This document shows positions 44,626 through 57,200 of a stretch of 64,000 nt of DNA, in pieces. Source of the stretch: Acanthochromis polyacanthus (Eukaryota > Chordata > Actinopteri > Pomacentridae). Location of the stretch: assembly GCF_021347895.1 (NCBI RefSeq), contig NC_067122.1, positions 34,566,215 through 34,630,214 on the forward strand. Direction: 5' to 3'. The notes beneath the pieces were generated by a model that saw nothing but the letters and a program-made list of their open reading frames with translations, did not search any database and had not been told where the DNA came from. A program made the translations under genes and the position numbers. Position 1 is the first letter of the stretch. Each line of letters starts with the position of its first letter.

Positions 44626-47600
44626 GTATGATAGTGTTTGTGATAAATAAACATCTTGAATCTTGAATCAGCTGATCTAATGTAGTAAAGCATTTGAAAG
44701 TGTCAGATTGTCTTTCACAGAACCTGGTGAGTAATCAAGGATTGGTTTATTAAGACAAATGCTTTGCCCATTTACATGCAGTCAGGAGTTTTTGCACTTT
44801 TCTAACACTTGCAGTATATTTAGTATGTGGTGTATATTGAGGACACAGCAGGATTTCCATACATGTGTGAATTATTAATGTAATATGCATAATGTGCTCT
44901 TAATTTGTGCAGCAGTCAAACAGCATGAACTACATACAGCTGAGCTGAGGTTACTTTTTAAATCATGTAATGATACTCGTGTGCATGTGTGATTACTGAA
45001 GCTATTCACATCAAATCAAGCTACACATTAACGTTGTTTTTGTACATATTTTACACATTTTTATAGGATTCATATATTTAATACCATACCAGTTCTCTTG
45101 CTACGCTTTTAAACTTTACCATTTCTTGAACCTGGGTGTGAAAGAGTGTGTTCATGTGTTCATGTGTATCTTTTTTTGTTTTTGTACAGCGAAAGTCATT
45201 GTACTGTTTGATAATAAGCCATAAAGCTTTCTGATTATCATCCTGATAAAAAAATACAATAAATAAATAAAAAGCTTTAGAATTCTACCCATTCTAAGAT
45301 ATCAATATCCAAAGAATTAATCAATTTATTCATTTTTAGCTTCTTTTTTTTTTGCAAACATTTGATGATTTGCCTTCATCAAAGCAATAAAATAACATGG
45401 AATTATTGAAGTAAAGAGAAAAATACTGTAAGGAAGGAAAGAAGAGTAGATATGAGTGAACCCAAACAGGGTATAAAAGTGCCACAAACTCTAACCCTGA
45501 TCTCTAAACTTTGTGTGTAGGTAGTTTTCCTTCAGCTGTAGTATTTCAACAGTTCCTGCTCTAAACCTTTCATACTCTGAGGGGATTGGACTGGTTTTTC
45601 AGGGGGTCAGGTGCAAAGAAACCATGGATTGATATAGAAAAAAAGCACAATGCGGCAATGAAGACCATAAAAATGATTTTTTTTAAAATATACCGGGATA
45701 GAAAGTGCAGTGTTTTCAAATGACCTCATTTACTAAATTAGTTAAAAACTGTCAAGACATTTTCACAGCGTGTTCTCTGCCCCCTGCTGAACACCCATCT
45801 TGCATTTGTATTTTTAATTATGAAACCTGTAATCACTGAAGAAGTTCACCTGTGAAGCCTTCTACTTATTAATTCATACTTGTGGTGTTCCCTCCCACTC
45901 TCACGCCGCCTTATACAACATAATTGCATCCTTAATTCCAAAAAGTCCAACTTCATACATTGGAGCCGTATTTTACATCGTAATTCAGAGCAGGAAAGCG
46001 CACTGCAAGCTTTCTTCCTATGACTTTTTTAATTTAAAACCAAACCCCCATCGCCTCCCTGCAGTGGTTGTTATTATGTGCACGCTGCAGCAGAATACAT
46101 AAGTAGCACACATTTCTATTTCACTCAGTGCCACCACCAGGCTCTGCTTCTTGTGCCAGTTGCAGACCTTTTAATCTTGCCTTTCGATTCAGCGTCTCAC
46201 AAACTCCGAGTGGAAACTTTGAACTTGTTATAATGGAGGCAAAACAAGAAAACTTTATTGGGCAGCATCATTTCGAAGTCCCAGGTTTCTGACCCGCAGC
46301 AGTCCAGCCTGCATGCGGAAACAACAGCAGGCTTCCAACTGTTTAGTTCACTATCGGGGTATATTAAAGCAATGAACTCTGCTGTTCAACACACACTCAT
46401 CTCCGTTTTTTTTTTTAAACTCATATTACCTTTCACACACACATTTCTTGCGTTTTCTCTCTCTCACACACACAAACAGCCTCTCCTCTTTTCCTCCTCA
46501 GCTCACTGCAAGCGTGGCTGGGCCAGATAGGACTTAATTTGTCCTGCCTCTAGATGAAAACATATGCTACACCTCCTCTTTGTAAACAGACTGGCCAGTA
46601 GAGTAGAAAGAGGAACTTAAGCTTTCAGAGAGACAGACTGTGGAGACGAACGCTGAATACCAACACAGATTACAAGAGCTGAATGTAAAAGGTTACTGTA
46701 CACAGCAGCTCAGGATATTTAGAGAGGAAGGAGGGCTGTATATCACCAAGACAGAGGGAATGAAGCTTCAGACAGAGGGAGAACGAATGAGGCACTGGGG
46801 GGAAGATAGTGGGGATTACAGCATTTGCATTAAGTTATGCATTTATTATGGCAGAGACAGAGAAGGGAGCGATCATTTGGTGGAGGTTATGCTTTGTTTA
46901 TCACAGGGTTTGTCAAAGTAGAGCCAGAAAAGAGAAAAGGGGTGAAGAAGAGAAGAAAAACCATTAAAGTAAGGCATTCACTGGAAACCTAAAGGTGCAA
47001 AAAAAAACACGTTTACTGACTCTGAATGTAACACCAGGGTTGGGGGAGTAAAAGTGTTGCTATTTTGTAAAAAGAAGTGCCTCCATAAAGTAAAATTAGT
47101 CACCAAGGATGCTGCTTGAGTGAGAGCACAAATCTGACTTTGAAAACATTATCTGAGTAACTTACACATAAAAATTGTACAGATATTATCTCAACCACAG
47201 AAAGCTATACTATCACATACATTATACTACATCACAGTGAAGCCTGAGATCATCTCAAAGATCTCTCATTCCTTTATGAGCTTCAAACTTTAAAAACTCA
47301 AGACATCTTTATGCAAATGAGGAAGTAAAATCACAAGTATTCCCTATTCTCCAGCATTTCTTTGTCTGCCTTCAGATGAACCATCTTAGCTCCTCTGGAG
47401 GACAGGTAAGATCTCCTTGATTGGTGTCCTTCCATTGAAGTAACATCAGATGACATCCAGCTGCTATGGTTGATCAGCTCATCAGTCTAACTAAATCCAC
47501 CTGCAGCCTTAGTTCACCTGTTAAAACATGACCGTGTCGCAAGTTTCTAGCACAACGTTGCTGAAAAAGTAGCATTGTGATATTCCAGCTTAATCTCCGG

Positions 47601-47649
47601 CATTAAATGATGCTGAGAAAGCTCCTCTCTCACTTCCATGTGGCTCCAA
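44626..47649. other. Non-coding DNA, nothing recognised
   Basis: Short frames at 46258-46530 and 46640-46921 lack domains. Small A-rich and CA-rich runs occur (for example 45245-45273 and 46435-46478). Confidence 0.4.
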
Positions 47650-48290
47650 AACACTTTGTGAAAATGTGATCAGTGGTGTCCAATGCAGGATCTACCAGAC
47701 CAGAAGTGTCATCAGGAGATCAACACATCAACCTTGGTTCACTAAGAAATAGAAATATACTCAGTAAAGAACATAAAATTTCAATCAGCAGAAGTCCTAT
47801 CAAAAGAAGGTTGCCTAGTCATGTCCACTTCTCAGGAGGTCCAACTCTCAGAGTGGACTAAGACAGAGTAGATGATGGAAAAAAATCCTATTCACTCCTG
47901 AACTGCAGCAACATAACATAAGGAGACCACAAGGAGAGAGAATAACACTGATGTGAGTCAAACCCGCAGTGAAACATCGTGGTGGGAATACTCAACTCTG
48001 TGGCTGCTTCTACTCTGGAGTTGGACTCCTGCAAGGAATCAACTCCACTCTGACCAAGCAGAAGCTCCATTCTTCAGAAATATGCTGCATCCTCTGGTTT
48101 GGATGCTTGTGGAGAAGGAATGGTAATGCGGCACAACAATGACACCCAAACACCTCAGAGCTTTCACTTTAAAACCACAGAAGGCCTGGGAGGACAGACT
48201 GTCATGGACTTTCCTCCACATTCATCTGACCTCGACCCCTCTGAACATTTATGGAGCTTTAAAAGACTGAGAGAGACACAATCCTGACAT
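47650..48290 (+). pseudogene. Ancient Tc1-like transposase relic
   Basis: Motifs of a Tc1 transposase appear in order. The N-terminal part at 47673-47861 includes INLGSLRNRN and SISRSPIKRRL, the linker before the catalytic domain. KHRGGNTQLCGCF is at 47972-48010, the degraded glycine-rich box. HNNDTQ is at 48132-48149, where the family has HDND, so the second catalytic Asp reads Asn. DLDPSEHLW follows, with the Glu at 48243-48245. There are 35 residues between the Asn and the Glu, one more than the usual 34. Stops and frameshifts separate the pieces. No terminal repeats are recognisable. It is old and inactive. Confidence 0.65.
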
Positions 48291-49807
48291 GACACGAAGC
48301 TTTTGGAACCTCCTGCTAAGAAAGTATCAAAAAAGAAATAAAAAAGCAATTTTTACCTGAATAAGATTATTAGTAGTTGAAACACATCAGTATTTGTGTG
48401 TTAAACTTCTATCTTTGTGACTCTGTTCATCAGCCTACACAATGGATGATTAATTAATAGGAGGCAGCTGCAAACACGTACGCCAAGCATGATGTACTGT
48501 ATGTATGTTGCATTAAACTCATTAGCATTAGCACAGTGGACTCACTCGCTGCTCTCTTGTCAGTTTTTGTCAGCGTGGTTCTCTGATGTACTGACCTCAG
48601 ACCAGCAGTCAGAGCTTACTGCGCTGTGGGCCATTAATATTAGCTGCTGTAAAACAGAGCTGTAGCTGTAGCTGTAGCTTCAGTTCTTTTTCTGATATGA
48701 ACAGAATCTCAACAGGATGTAGCTTGAGAGCACTAGCAGATCTAGAATCAGCTAACAAACCTCCAAATGGAACAGAATGAAAGTATAGTTGCTTTGGATC
48801 AGAGAGAATAATCTAACCTGATAATAACTAAACATGCAGCCCAAGAAATAATGTTTTTGAATTTCATTGACTGTCTACATAAAACATATTTTATTGAAAT
48901 ATATTTCAGCATGCTACTACACAAAGAAGACAATGTTTCTTTAGTAAATGATGTTATAGTTATTGATTATTATTGATGATTGATGATTATTGCTTATTGT
49001 TTTTGTTATTGTTATTCAAATTTGTTTTAAAAAATCCCACTATATTTTTTCCAATATTTCTGCTTTCAGTATTTAACACATTTGTCTTTGAAATTGGAAA
49101 TCTTTTGGAGCTGACAACTTTTCATCAGTGGCTGAAGAACCACTAAGCAACACAGCATTTCACCTGTAAAGGCTTCTACACGCTGAGCAATTTCGGCTGT
49201 CCCAGACGAAAGATAACTATCGTGAGAGAATCATGTTGATATCTTTGGTTGTGGCTCTAAATCGGTGGTTCTGCGTTGCACTGTGAGACAGGTTCAAGGA
49301 CGGCTGTTGCCATGATGACCAAAGACGAGCTGTGATAAAATTCTGACTGTCAGAAATTTGGGGTGATCGTCTCACAGAGAAATGTCTTCAGAAACCAAAA
49401 CAGAGAAGTCCAGTTGCTTTCTGCTGAGGCTTTAGGATGACTGAGAGTCTATACAGATATTAAGGTTGAAGGTAAAAACATCAAGAACCAAAAACAGAAG
49501 TCAACAATTCTGATCTTAACAAGTTCAAATCACAAGGAAGCAAAATACAAACATGTAGACGATGACAAAGCAGAAACAATGTTTACTTCGACATTCCAGA
49601 TACGGTGTACCAGTGATTTGTCCTCGAAACTGCATTGACCTCAAGATACGTAAAGCAGCTGGAACCAACGGGTGGAAATGGGAATGCAATTCTTGCAGAA
49701 CACATGGAATGTTAATTTGGAGTTAATCACTGGTCAGAACTCAGGTGGTGTCAATGCAATCTGTACAGTGTGAACACATTTTAAGGAAAGAGAAGCACTC
49801 AGAGAGC
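48291..49807. other. Non-coding DNA, nothing recognised
   Basis: No genes. A short GAGCTGTAGCTGTAGCTGTAG run lies near 48657-48677. Confidence 0.4.
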
Positions 49808-50105
49808 TGAGTCCTCCTCCAAGGCTGCTCAGTCGTATCATTTCTGTCAGCTGAAATCTTGAAAAAGGCTTATGGTAGAAATCACAGCAACACAGAGTAT
49901 GTCCATTTAATGTAGCTGTACCCCCATCAAAATGACCTTGCGCTGAGCACAGGCGTGTGTTCTGCATGTGTACGTTGTGTACGGATACTGGTCACTTGGT
50001 CCTTGTGTCCCTGAAAATTTCTTCCAAATCCGTTTGCCTGTTTTTGAGTAATGTTGCTAACAGGAAAACAGACGTACAAACGTTCACCAAGGCATGTAAT
50101 AAATA
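49808..50105 (+). repeat. Dispersed repeat, copy B (pair of 42747)
   Basis: The shared series TCCTCCTCCAAGGCTGCTCA, GTCCATTTAATGTAG, TGAGCACAGGCGTGTGTT, CCTGAAAATTTCTTCCAAAT is present, in the same orientation as copy A. The tail here reads GTTTTTGAGTAATGTTGCTA before the CAGACG motif, a more complete end. Confidence 0.6.
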
Positions 50106-51857
50106 TGCCTGATTCTGGTTGTTCAAACAAGTCCAAATAAAGTAACAGGTAGCAGCAGTAGGTAATAAGTGTTCCTCTGAAAAATGTGACTGATCAGATT
50201 TTTTTTCCCATGACTTGAGAAGAGACATGTTTGTTCACAAGTCAGTAAAATGTAGGAACAAATGCTGAGACCACCAGACTAGATGTCATTACCCAGATAA
50301 CATATCCAGGCAGACATCATGTTAATGGTACTTTTATCAGCACGCTAACATGCTCACCAGGACAGTGTGGAGGTCAAATATTCAACATTTTTACCATAAA
50401 GCTTAGCCATTCTTTGTGCTAATACATGTGCTAATTAGCATAAAATACAGCTCAGGCACACACATGTCACATTTTGACCTTCTAATGTCACCAGGGGAGG
50501 AATCACCGTGGAACTACAGGTTTACCAGCTTTTGGGAGACGTGTGTGTTGCACCTCTAGAATCACACGACTAGCAAAACGAAGAACACACTTTGCAAAGT
50601 CGACACTAGATAGCGGCCTACGAGGCACAAAATTAGCAAAGGCAGCACTTTAACTTCAAGGAAAGCTGCAAGTCTTTAATGTTCTATTAATAAAACATTT
50701 CTTTCTCTAATTGATAATCCATAGGTGAACCTTAGAAGGACCCCAAACTGCAACATTTCTAGTCAGGAGTTTAGGTCATTTACTGTTTGTGTTTGCTCGT
50801 TTGTTTTAAATACACCACGATTTCCCAAACCTTGCCAAAGTCCAGCACAATACAGGAATATATGACAGTTGCACTGGTGAATGGTTTTGCTTTGCATGAT
50901 GACAGGATATATGATTTGTTTTCTTTTCTTTTAGTTTGGGTGATGTATGGGTTACGTTTTTTTTAGCTGCAGGACTTGACGATAGTCTGGAAAACATGGA
51001 CAGTGTAAATATTGCAGAAACATGCAGCATAATATCCAGCCTTAAAACAATCCAGACAACAGGTTTCCTCCAAAATGACTTTGATAAATGGCAATACAGC
51101 TGCATGTACATATAAATTAGAAGACTTGATAAGTGGTCAGAGTAGTGCTGCAAACCCTGTAGACACACACTATCTGACATGCTCCACAAGAAAGGTTGAT
51201 GATTTTTGACTTTCCAGATAAGAGGAGTGCAACAGAGCTGACATGTTCTTCAAAAAGGTAGGTTAAAAAAAAGATATTCCTTATCATCAAGCAGCTGCTT
51301 TAGTCAGATAGAATCCAACTCAGTTATTGTATAAATTAGATCTGCCATTCTTGTTTGTTAAACTGGAATATGTCCTTAATTGATTTGGACTCAATTAAAT
51401 GAGAGTCGTAAAACAAATGTGGTCTGTGTGCAGATTTTTCAGTTTAAAAACAAACTCAGTAAAATAATTAGTTTCCACAATGTTGGAAATATATTGTAAG
51501 TGTAATAATTGAAAGAAAAAAATAAACGTCTGTCAGTCTTCCCATAACACAGAACAATAAAACTGACAGTCATTAGCATTCAACACAAACCTTCATTCTA
51601 AATGTCTGTCTTTGTTTTCCTTCACTTCCTCTGAGCTCAACTCCCAGGAGCTCCAAATTATAATGCAACAAAAGCACATTAGCAAAACCATTCCTTTTTT
51701 GGTTTTTCCAGGTTGTTTTACTTCCGTATTTTCATTCTTTGTATGTGTGTACATGTGTAATGTAGTGTGTGTCATGAGTATTGTGCATAATGATAATTTT
51801 TTGATATTTTGGTTTTATTACATTAGCAATCTTTTATTTTAAACGTAGAGATTTACC
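50106..51857. other. Non-coding DNA, nothing recognised
   Basis: A 127-codon minus-strand frame (50806-51189) has no domain. No repeat edges are visible. Confidence 0.4.
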
Positions 51858-52059
51858 TACAGACAATTTAGAATCACCAATTAACCTCGGCATGTTTGTG
51901 GACTGTAGGAGGAAGCTGGAGAACCTGGAGAAAACCCACGCATGTACAGGGAGAACATTGGAAGCACCATGCAGAAAGATTCCAGGAAGGTTGGGACTCG
52001 AACCGGAGATCTTCTGGCTACAAGGTGACAGTGCTGACCCCCTTCCACTGTGCAGCCCT
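51858..52059 (-). repeat. tRNA-like dispersed short repeat, copy 3 (minus strand)
   Basis: Read on the minus strand it starts AGGGCTGCACAGTGGAAGG, with the B-box-like GGTTCGAGTCC intact, then CTTTCTGCATGG, CATGCGTGGGTTTTCTCC and TTAATTGGTGATTCTAAATT. It lacks the 3' third of the 33491 copy. The open frames here are by-products of the repeat. Confidence 0.7.
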
Positions 52060-54041
52060 CTTTCTGTTTATCAATTTGAAGCATTGTGAGCCTTTATTTC
52101 AGTGCATCTGAGGAGGTTTTTATACTGTCAGTATTTGTTCTTTTGGAGGTTGGAAGGGAAAGGAGCAGATTATTTATATACATTTGATACGCATGTATGG
52201 ATTTATTCCACAAACTGTCGAGCTAAACATTTATTTCACAACTATACAGTAGAGCTGTGTACCACTTATGACGATTTGTCCGTGGTTCTTCTGCTAGTTT
52301 TTAATTTTATTTTTTATATATTCCAGCTCATTAGGGTGTAGATCAGGTTGAGAACTTTGCTTCTGCCAGCTTGGTGTACTTGAACCCCTAAACCTCATCC
52401 AGAGCTTTAAGCGCTAAGCCAGCGATGCCCCAGTATAGTCTCTGAGCCCAACAGTAATTGTTTTTCATCAAATTGCTGTACTGACTACAGTGTGCTTGTA
52501 TTTTAAAGCTGAAATGATGCTTAATTTGTGGTTACAGCTCAGCATGCTCAGCTCCGTCTCTACAGCAGCAAAACAAGTCCCTGATTCACTAGTTTTATTT
52601 TCAATGCAAGTACAACTTGTTCAAACATTTCACTACTGAAGTTTCCTTTTTCAGTTCAGGTTTTGTTTTAGATGCCAGACTATGCTATCACTGATCCGGC
52701 TCACTGCAGAGTCCTGTAGAATCTGTGCCTCAGTGGCTTGGAGCTATTTTAGGGCCACACAAATGCTCAAGAAGGTACAGCATGTACAAGTTTGAAAATA
52801 CAGCTCAAGGCAGAATTCTAGGTTCAGTCTAGTAGGCTGACGCTCTTCCACCTGTCAAACGGTGACAGGTTGTGGGTGTGCAGTTAGAAAACAGAGGTCA
52901 GCCTGTCATGGAAACAGATTTACATGCAGACAGTCATGACAACTATCAGGTCTTAGTGCCCTTTTAGTGTGTTTCCAGTTTGAATCTTTTCCCAGTTGCT
53001 GTCATGTGATCAAACTGCTTCCCTTTGGATTAATTAAAGCTCTTTCCAAACCTATAGACTCAACTGTAAAATCTGACACATTTATTTTTTTTAATCCATG
53101 TCTGAGAGGTCCTTTATGGTTTCATGAAATTTATTCATGATGTCTTCTAAGGTGTGTTCAGATGCATTCACAAAAATCTACATACTCAAATGGTTTTAAA
53201 TCTTTGTTTATTCACCCTAAACAGTGAACAGTGAGTGAACAGACAGTAGACACAGCTTCATGGCAATGTGTACACACACCGGCTGTGTGTATGTGTGTCA
53301 GACAGAGACAGTCATGTTTGAGTCATTGTGTTCAGCTCAGACTGTGAGCGAATTAGAGCCATTTAGCCTCGGGATAAGCATAAAATGTTTTGCTCAAGCC
53401 AAAAATATTCCTTCCTGCACCTGTTCACCCCAGTTTTTGCCACTGACTTTGATGTTGTGTCTGTTTGCACCCGCTTATCTACCTGATTTCTCATCTTTGT
53501 GTAATCTCCAGTTGAACACCAGACCTCCTCCCCACTGCATCTTCTCAGAGCAAACACCAGCACATCCTGACTTTCAAACACTCATCCAATCACAATGTGG
53601 CAACTGGATAAATCTGAGAGCAGACAGCATCTGGAAGTGTGAAAACATTGTTACGTCCACATCTGAAGGTCTCCAGGTCTGTAGCGTCGAGTCAGTCTTT
53701 GAGCTTTTCCAACGGCCTCAGGGGTCCATCACTAAAGCCTGTAGGGGGTGATTACAGAGGAAACACACCAGACTTTATCAGAAAGAGCAATTTCTCCTGA
53801 AAGCAGCAGGAGAAGGAGGTGTAACACCAGTGATAGCATAATGCAAGACAGAAAAACGCTGTTTCTGCAGTGGTGGGGTAAATATGTTTCTGCACGTAAA
53901 CTTCTTTAGCCATAAATGTTCAAAATCATGTGCACAGTGGAGGCCATAGTGGTAAAACTCTTTTATCACTGCAATTTCTATCTATTAGCCATACAGCCAC
54001 AGTAGGTCACAGGAAGCTGCAGATGATAGGTGAGAGATGGG
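52060..54041. other. Non-coding DNA, nothing recognised
   Basis: The longest frame (53260-53751, 163 codons, plus) overlaps a minus-strand frame, has no domain and shows no splice context. I treat it as chance. Confidence 0.4.
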
Positions 54042-54245
54042 TTACACAATGTAAAGGCCACCAGTCCATCATCAGGCTAACAGAAAGAGACAACATGCAT
54101 GTTCACTCTCACAGGCAATTTAGAATCACCACTTAACCTCCCTTACATGTCTTCAGACTGTGAGAGGCAAACGTTTGCATGCACACAGAAGGTTAAAGCC
54201 AGAACCTTGTTGATGCTCTTATACCTCCTACAACTGAACCTTCGC
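54042..54245 (-). repeat. tRNA-like dispersed short repeat, copy 4, degraded
   Basis: On this strand CACTCTCACAGGCAATTTAG followed by AATCACCACTTAACCT is the complement of the body motif seen at 33670-33700. It is preceded by CCACCAGTCCATCATCAGG, the complement of the segment before the tail. The tRNA-like head is hardly legible. Confidence 0.5.
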
Positions 54246-57200
54246 ATTAGGATAAATTGATCTACTGTGTAACTATCTGATGTCAATACAGCAGTGTTGA
54301 ATGGAGGTAAATACACACATTTACACTTTTGCCCTCTTATGCTGGGCCACTAGATGCTACTAGCATGAGTAGTTCTAATGTGGAGTGGTAGCCAATGCCA
54401 CATCCAGGACGCATCAGAACAAAAACAGACATGTCTAATGTTCTCTCTGATTATGCAAGGACTTTCACAATTGTGCTACTGATCAATAGGAGTCTAAAAC
54501 AGTGACAATCTAGAGGACAACAACCCATAGCGCTCCTGTACAACCTGTGGATGGATCTACCGGAGTTGTCTTATTTGGGCTCTGCCTTCGTTTAATTTCT
54601 TGCTTCTGGTACTCTGTCTTTGGTACATATTTCCAGTGACATCACACAATGTGGAAGAGGGTAAGCTATGATTAATTGGGGACCATCATGCAATTTGTTG
54701 TGTGTCTCAGCCACATCATAGCAAGAAACGATGTCTCTGTGGTCACCTAGTATCACTCATGCCAACATCTTCTCAGGCACAAATATTGTGTTGTCAGATT
54801 TTGGGCAGGATTTTTCTATTCTGAATGACATCTTCCAGCATTTGCAATCACAAGACTTGTCGACACAACATATGCTCATATTTATTTAGAGTTTTCCCAA
54901 CAAATTATCACAGGACACAATACAAAAATGGTAAATCTGCCTATAGTGGTGCTTTTTGCTTACAGCAATCATACTGCTTCAATGTGCTAATTAGCCACAA
55001 CAATAAAACCACCTGCCTAATTGTTGTGCAGGTCTGTTTCATGCTGCCAAAACGGCTCTCAATCATCAATGCATATCTCAACAGAACACTGCAGTGTAAA
55101 GAGATGATCAGGTTATTTTAATATTTTAAACTCTTGTATGGAATTACTGTTGCTAAAGTGTTGCACTGAGCATCTTTAGGAAGTGCAGTGTGTCCTCAGA
55201 CCCAACTGGCCGTGAAAGGACTCTGTGGTTGTTGACAAATCTAAAGGAGGGAGGGGTTTTCTAGGAAGGCTCTTTCCTTGTAGCCTGTGATTGTGTTGGC
55301 TGCCAGCCATCCATACTGAGCATGAGTCATTGTTGGAAAACTGGCTCTTCACCCTGACAGCCTTGTTGAGCTGGCTTTTGACCAGGCAGTATTAATCTCT
55401 GTTTTCTTTTCCACGTGCCTGCATCTTGAATTTCCACAGGGTCCTACCATCCCGGCTAAACCATCACTTAAAGTTCTGCAATGGAGGTATCACTGAAAGT
55501 GAAGTTTCACACATAGAGATACAGGTGATGAGATTGCATGTGGAGGTGTGAACATCATCACCATATTCCTGTCTGGAGCGCAGAGGCTGACTTCCAGCTT
55601 GTAAAGCTGCTTCAGAGGTTCAACTCCTGACTGAGATTGAGTTCAACCTGTATAATTTCAAATAAAATAGCCAACAAATGCAGGACACATAGTTTTCAGA
55701 CAAATATATAGATTTGTTTTACTTAGAAACTAAGAACAGCAAAATAACTAAATACAACATTTGATCCAGAGCACACTGTTTGGTTTTATGGGTGACAGTT
55801 GGCCACAAGGAGGTTTTAGTGATGGAACATTTACTGTCGGTGTTAAGAGGATCATTGTCAAAGGCACGATGGATGGTGTTAGTGGGCTTTTTAGACGGCA
55901 TAAGCTGTATCAATATTGACGTTGTGGCAAGATAGTGATTAAGCATTGCACACAAATTAACAGTAATGATAGCAAACAATAGTCCCTCCATATGAGCACA
56001 TTAGTTAACATTAGCCAACATTTTAGGAGCAAAATTTTGATTGATGACATCTAAAGGATCCATTTAGCTACTGAAAACTTCATTTTGTCCTTACTCCCCT
56101 TAGTTGAGAGCATGGTATAGTTATGGTGTCCAATACACAAGCAACGCATCTCTTATCTGGGAGAAAAACAAACAAGAAAAGCTTTTCTGCTATTTTAATT
56201 TTGCCATTTTTAAAAGAGTCTGTTGTGAGAGTTTAGTTTTACAGAAAAAGTTACAAATAAACTGAACAACTTCACTGGAGCTGTTGGAATGAAGAATCCT
56301 GCATAAGGTGACTGGCAGGAGGCCTTTTTCTTTTTTAATGTACTCAAAGTGTCCACCTAGCCCGAGAAATTCAAAGCAGGATGCTCCTAATGATGCTGCT
56401 AGTTTCATTTTCTGTTTGTCCCAAGGTGTACTTAGATGAGCCAAGCATTCTGGAAACTGACTTATATCCTGATTAAAGACTGGGTTAGGCTGGAGGGGGA
56501 AACACAGTGTAATCATCCTTATTAATTTATGCATGGTCCTGCCAGCTGTGACCCCCTGCTGACTTTAAATGATAATCATGTTTACAACTGCTATTATAGA
56601 AACAGGACCTGAGCAAGTGCTGATTATGTTTCTTGGTGGCACATTGTAATCTCCTCTTGTGTTTTGTTGCATGTTCGTCTTCGCTCAGTTTTTATCTCAG
56701 CTACACTTTATGATTTGTTTAAAAAAATAGTGGTCAGAAGGCTGGTTCTGGTTGTGAGTTGCGTTGGTTTCCTTGTGTGTGGTTTTCATGCCACTTCCCA
56801 CGAACACGTGAAGGTTTGATGATTCAGAACTCTTCAGAGCTTTTTATGCCTCAAAGAGCTCTTGTTGGCTCCTGAAACTCCTTAACATTGTTCCAAATGT
56901 TTAATTAGGAGTGCCGCATCTGAAGGCTTTTGTTCTTTTCTGAACCTGCACTTAACACACTAATTGATAAGATGTGCAGAGGTTGCAAAATAAGTCAGGG
57001 TTTCATTTTTGTGTGTGCAACAGAGTGGAACCCAGTTTATGCATTCAAGCTCAAATCATCCAAAGGTTTTCACCATTAGTGAAAGTTATTACATCAATGC
57101 TATAAAGACAGAAATGTGGGAGACACGTGCTGTTGCCAGAAACTTCTTTGGCACCATTTTGACCAAGTGTAACCACAGTGGCATGCTGGAAACTACTTTG

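Noticed and set aside
53260..53751. 163-codon plus-strand frame as a gene
   Set aside because: No domain, no splice or promoter context, an overlapping minus-strand frame, and a length that can occur by chance here.
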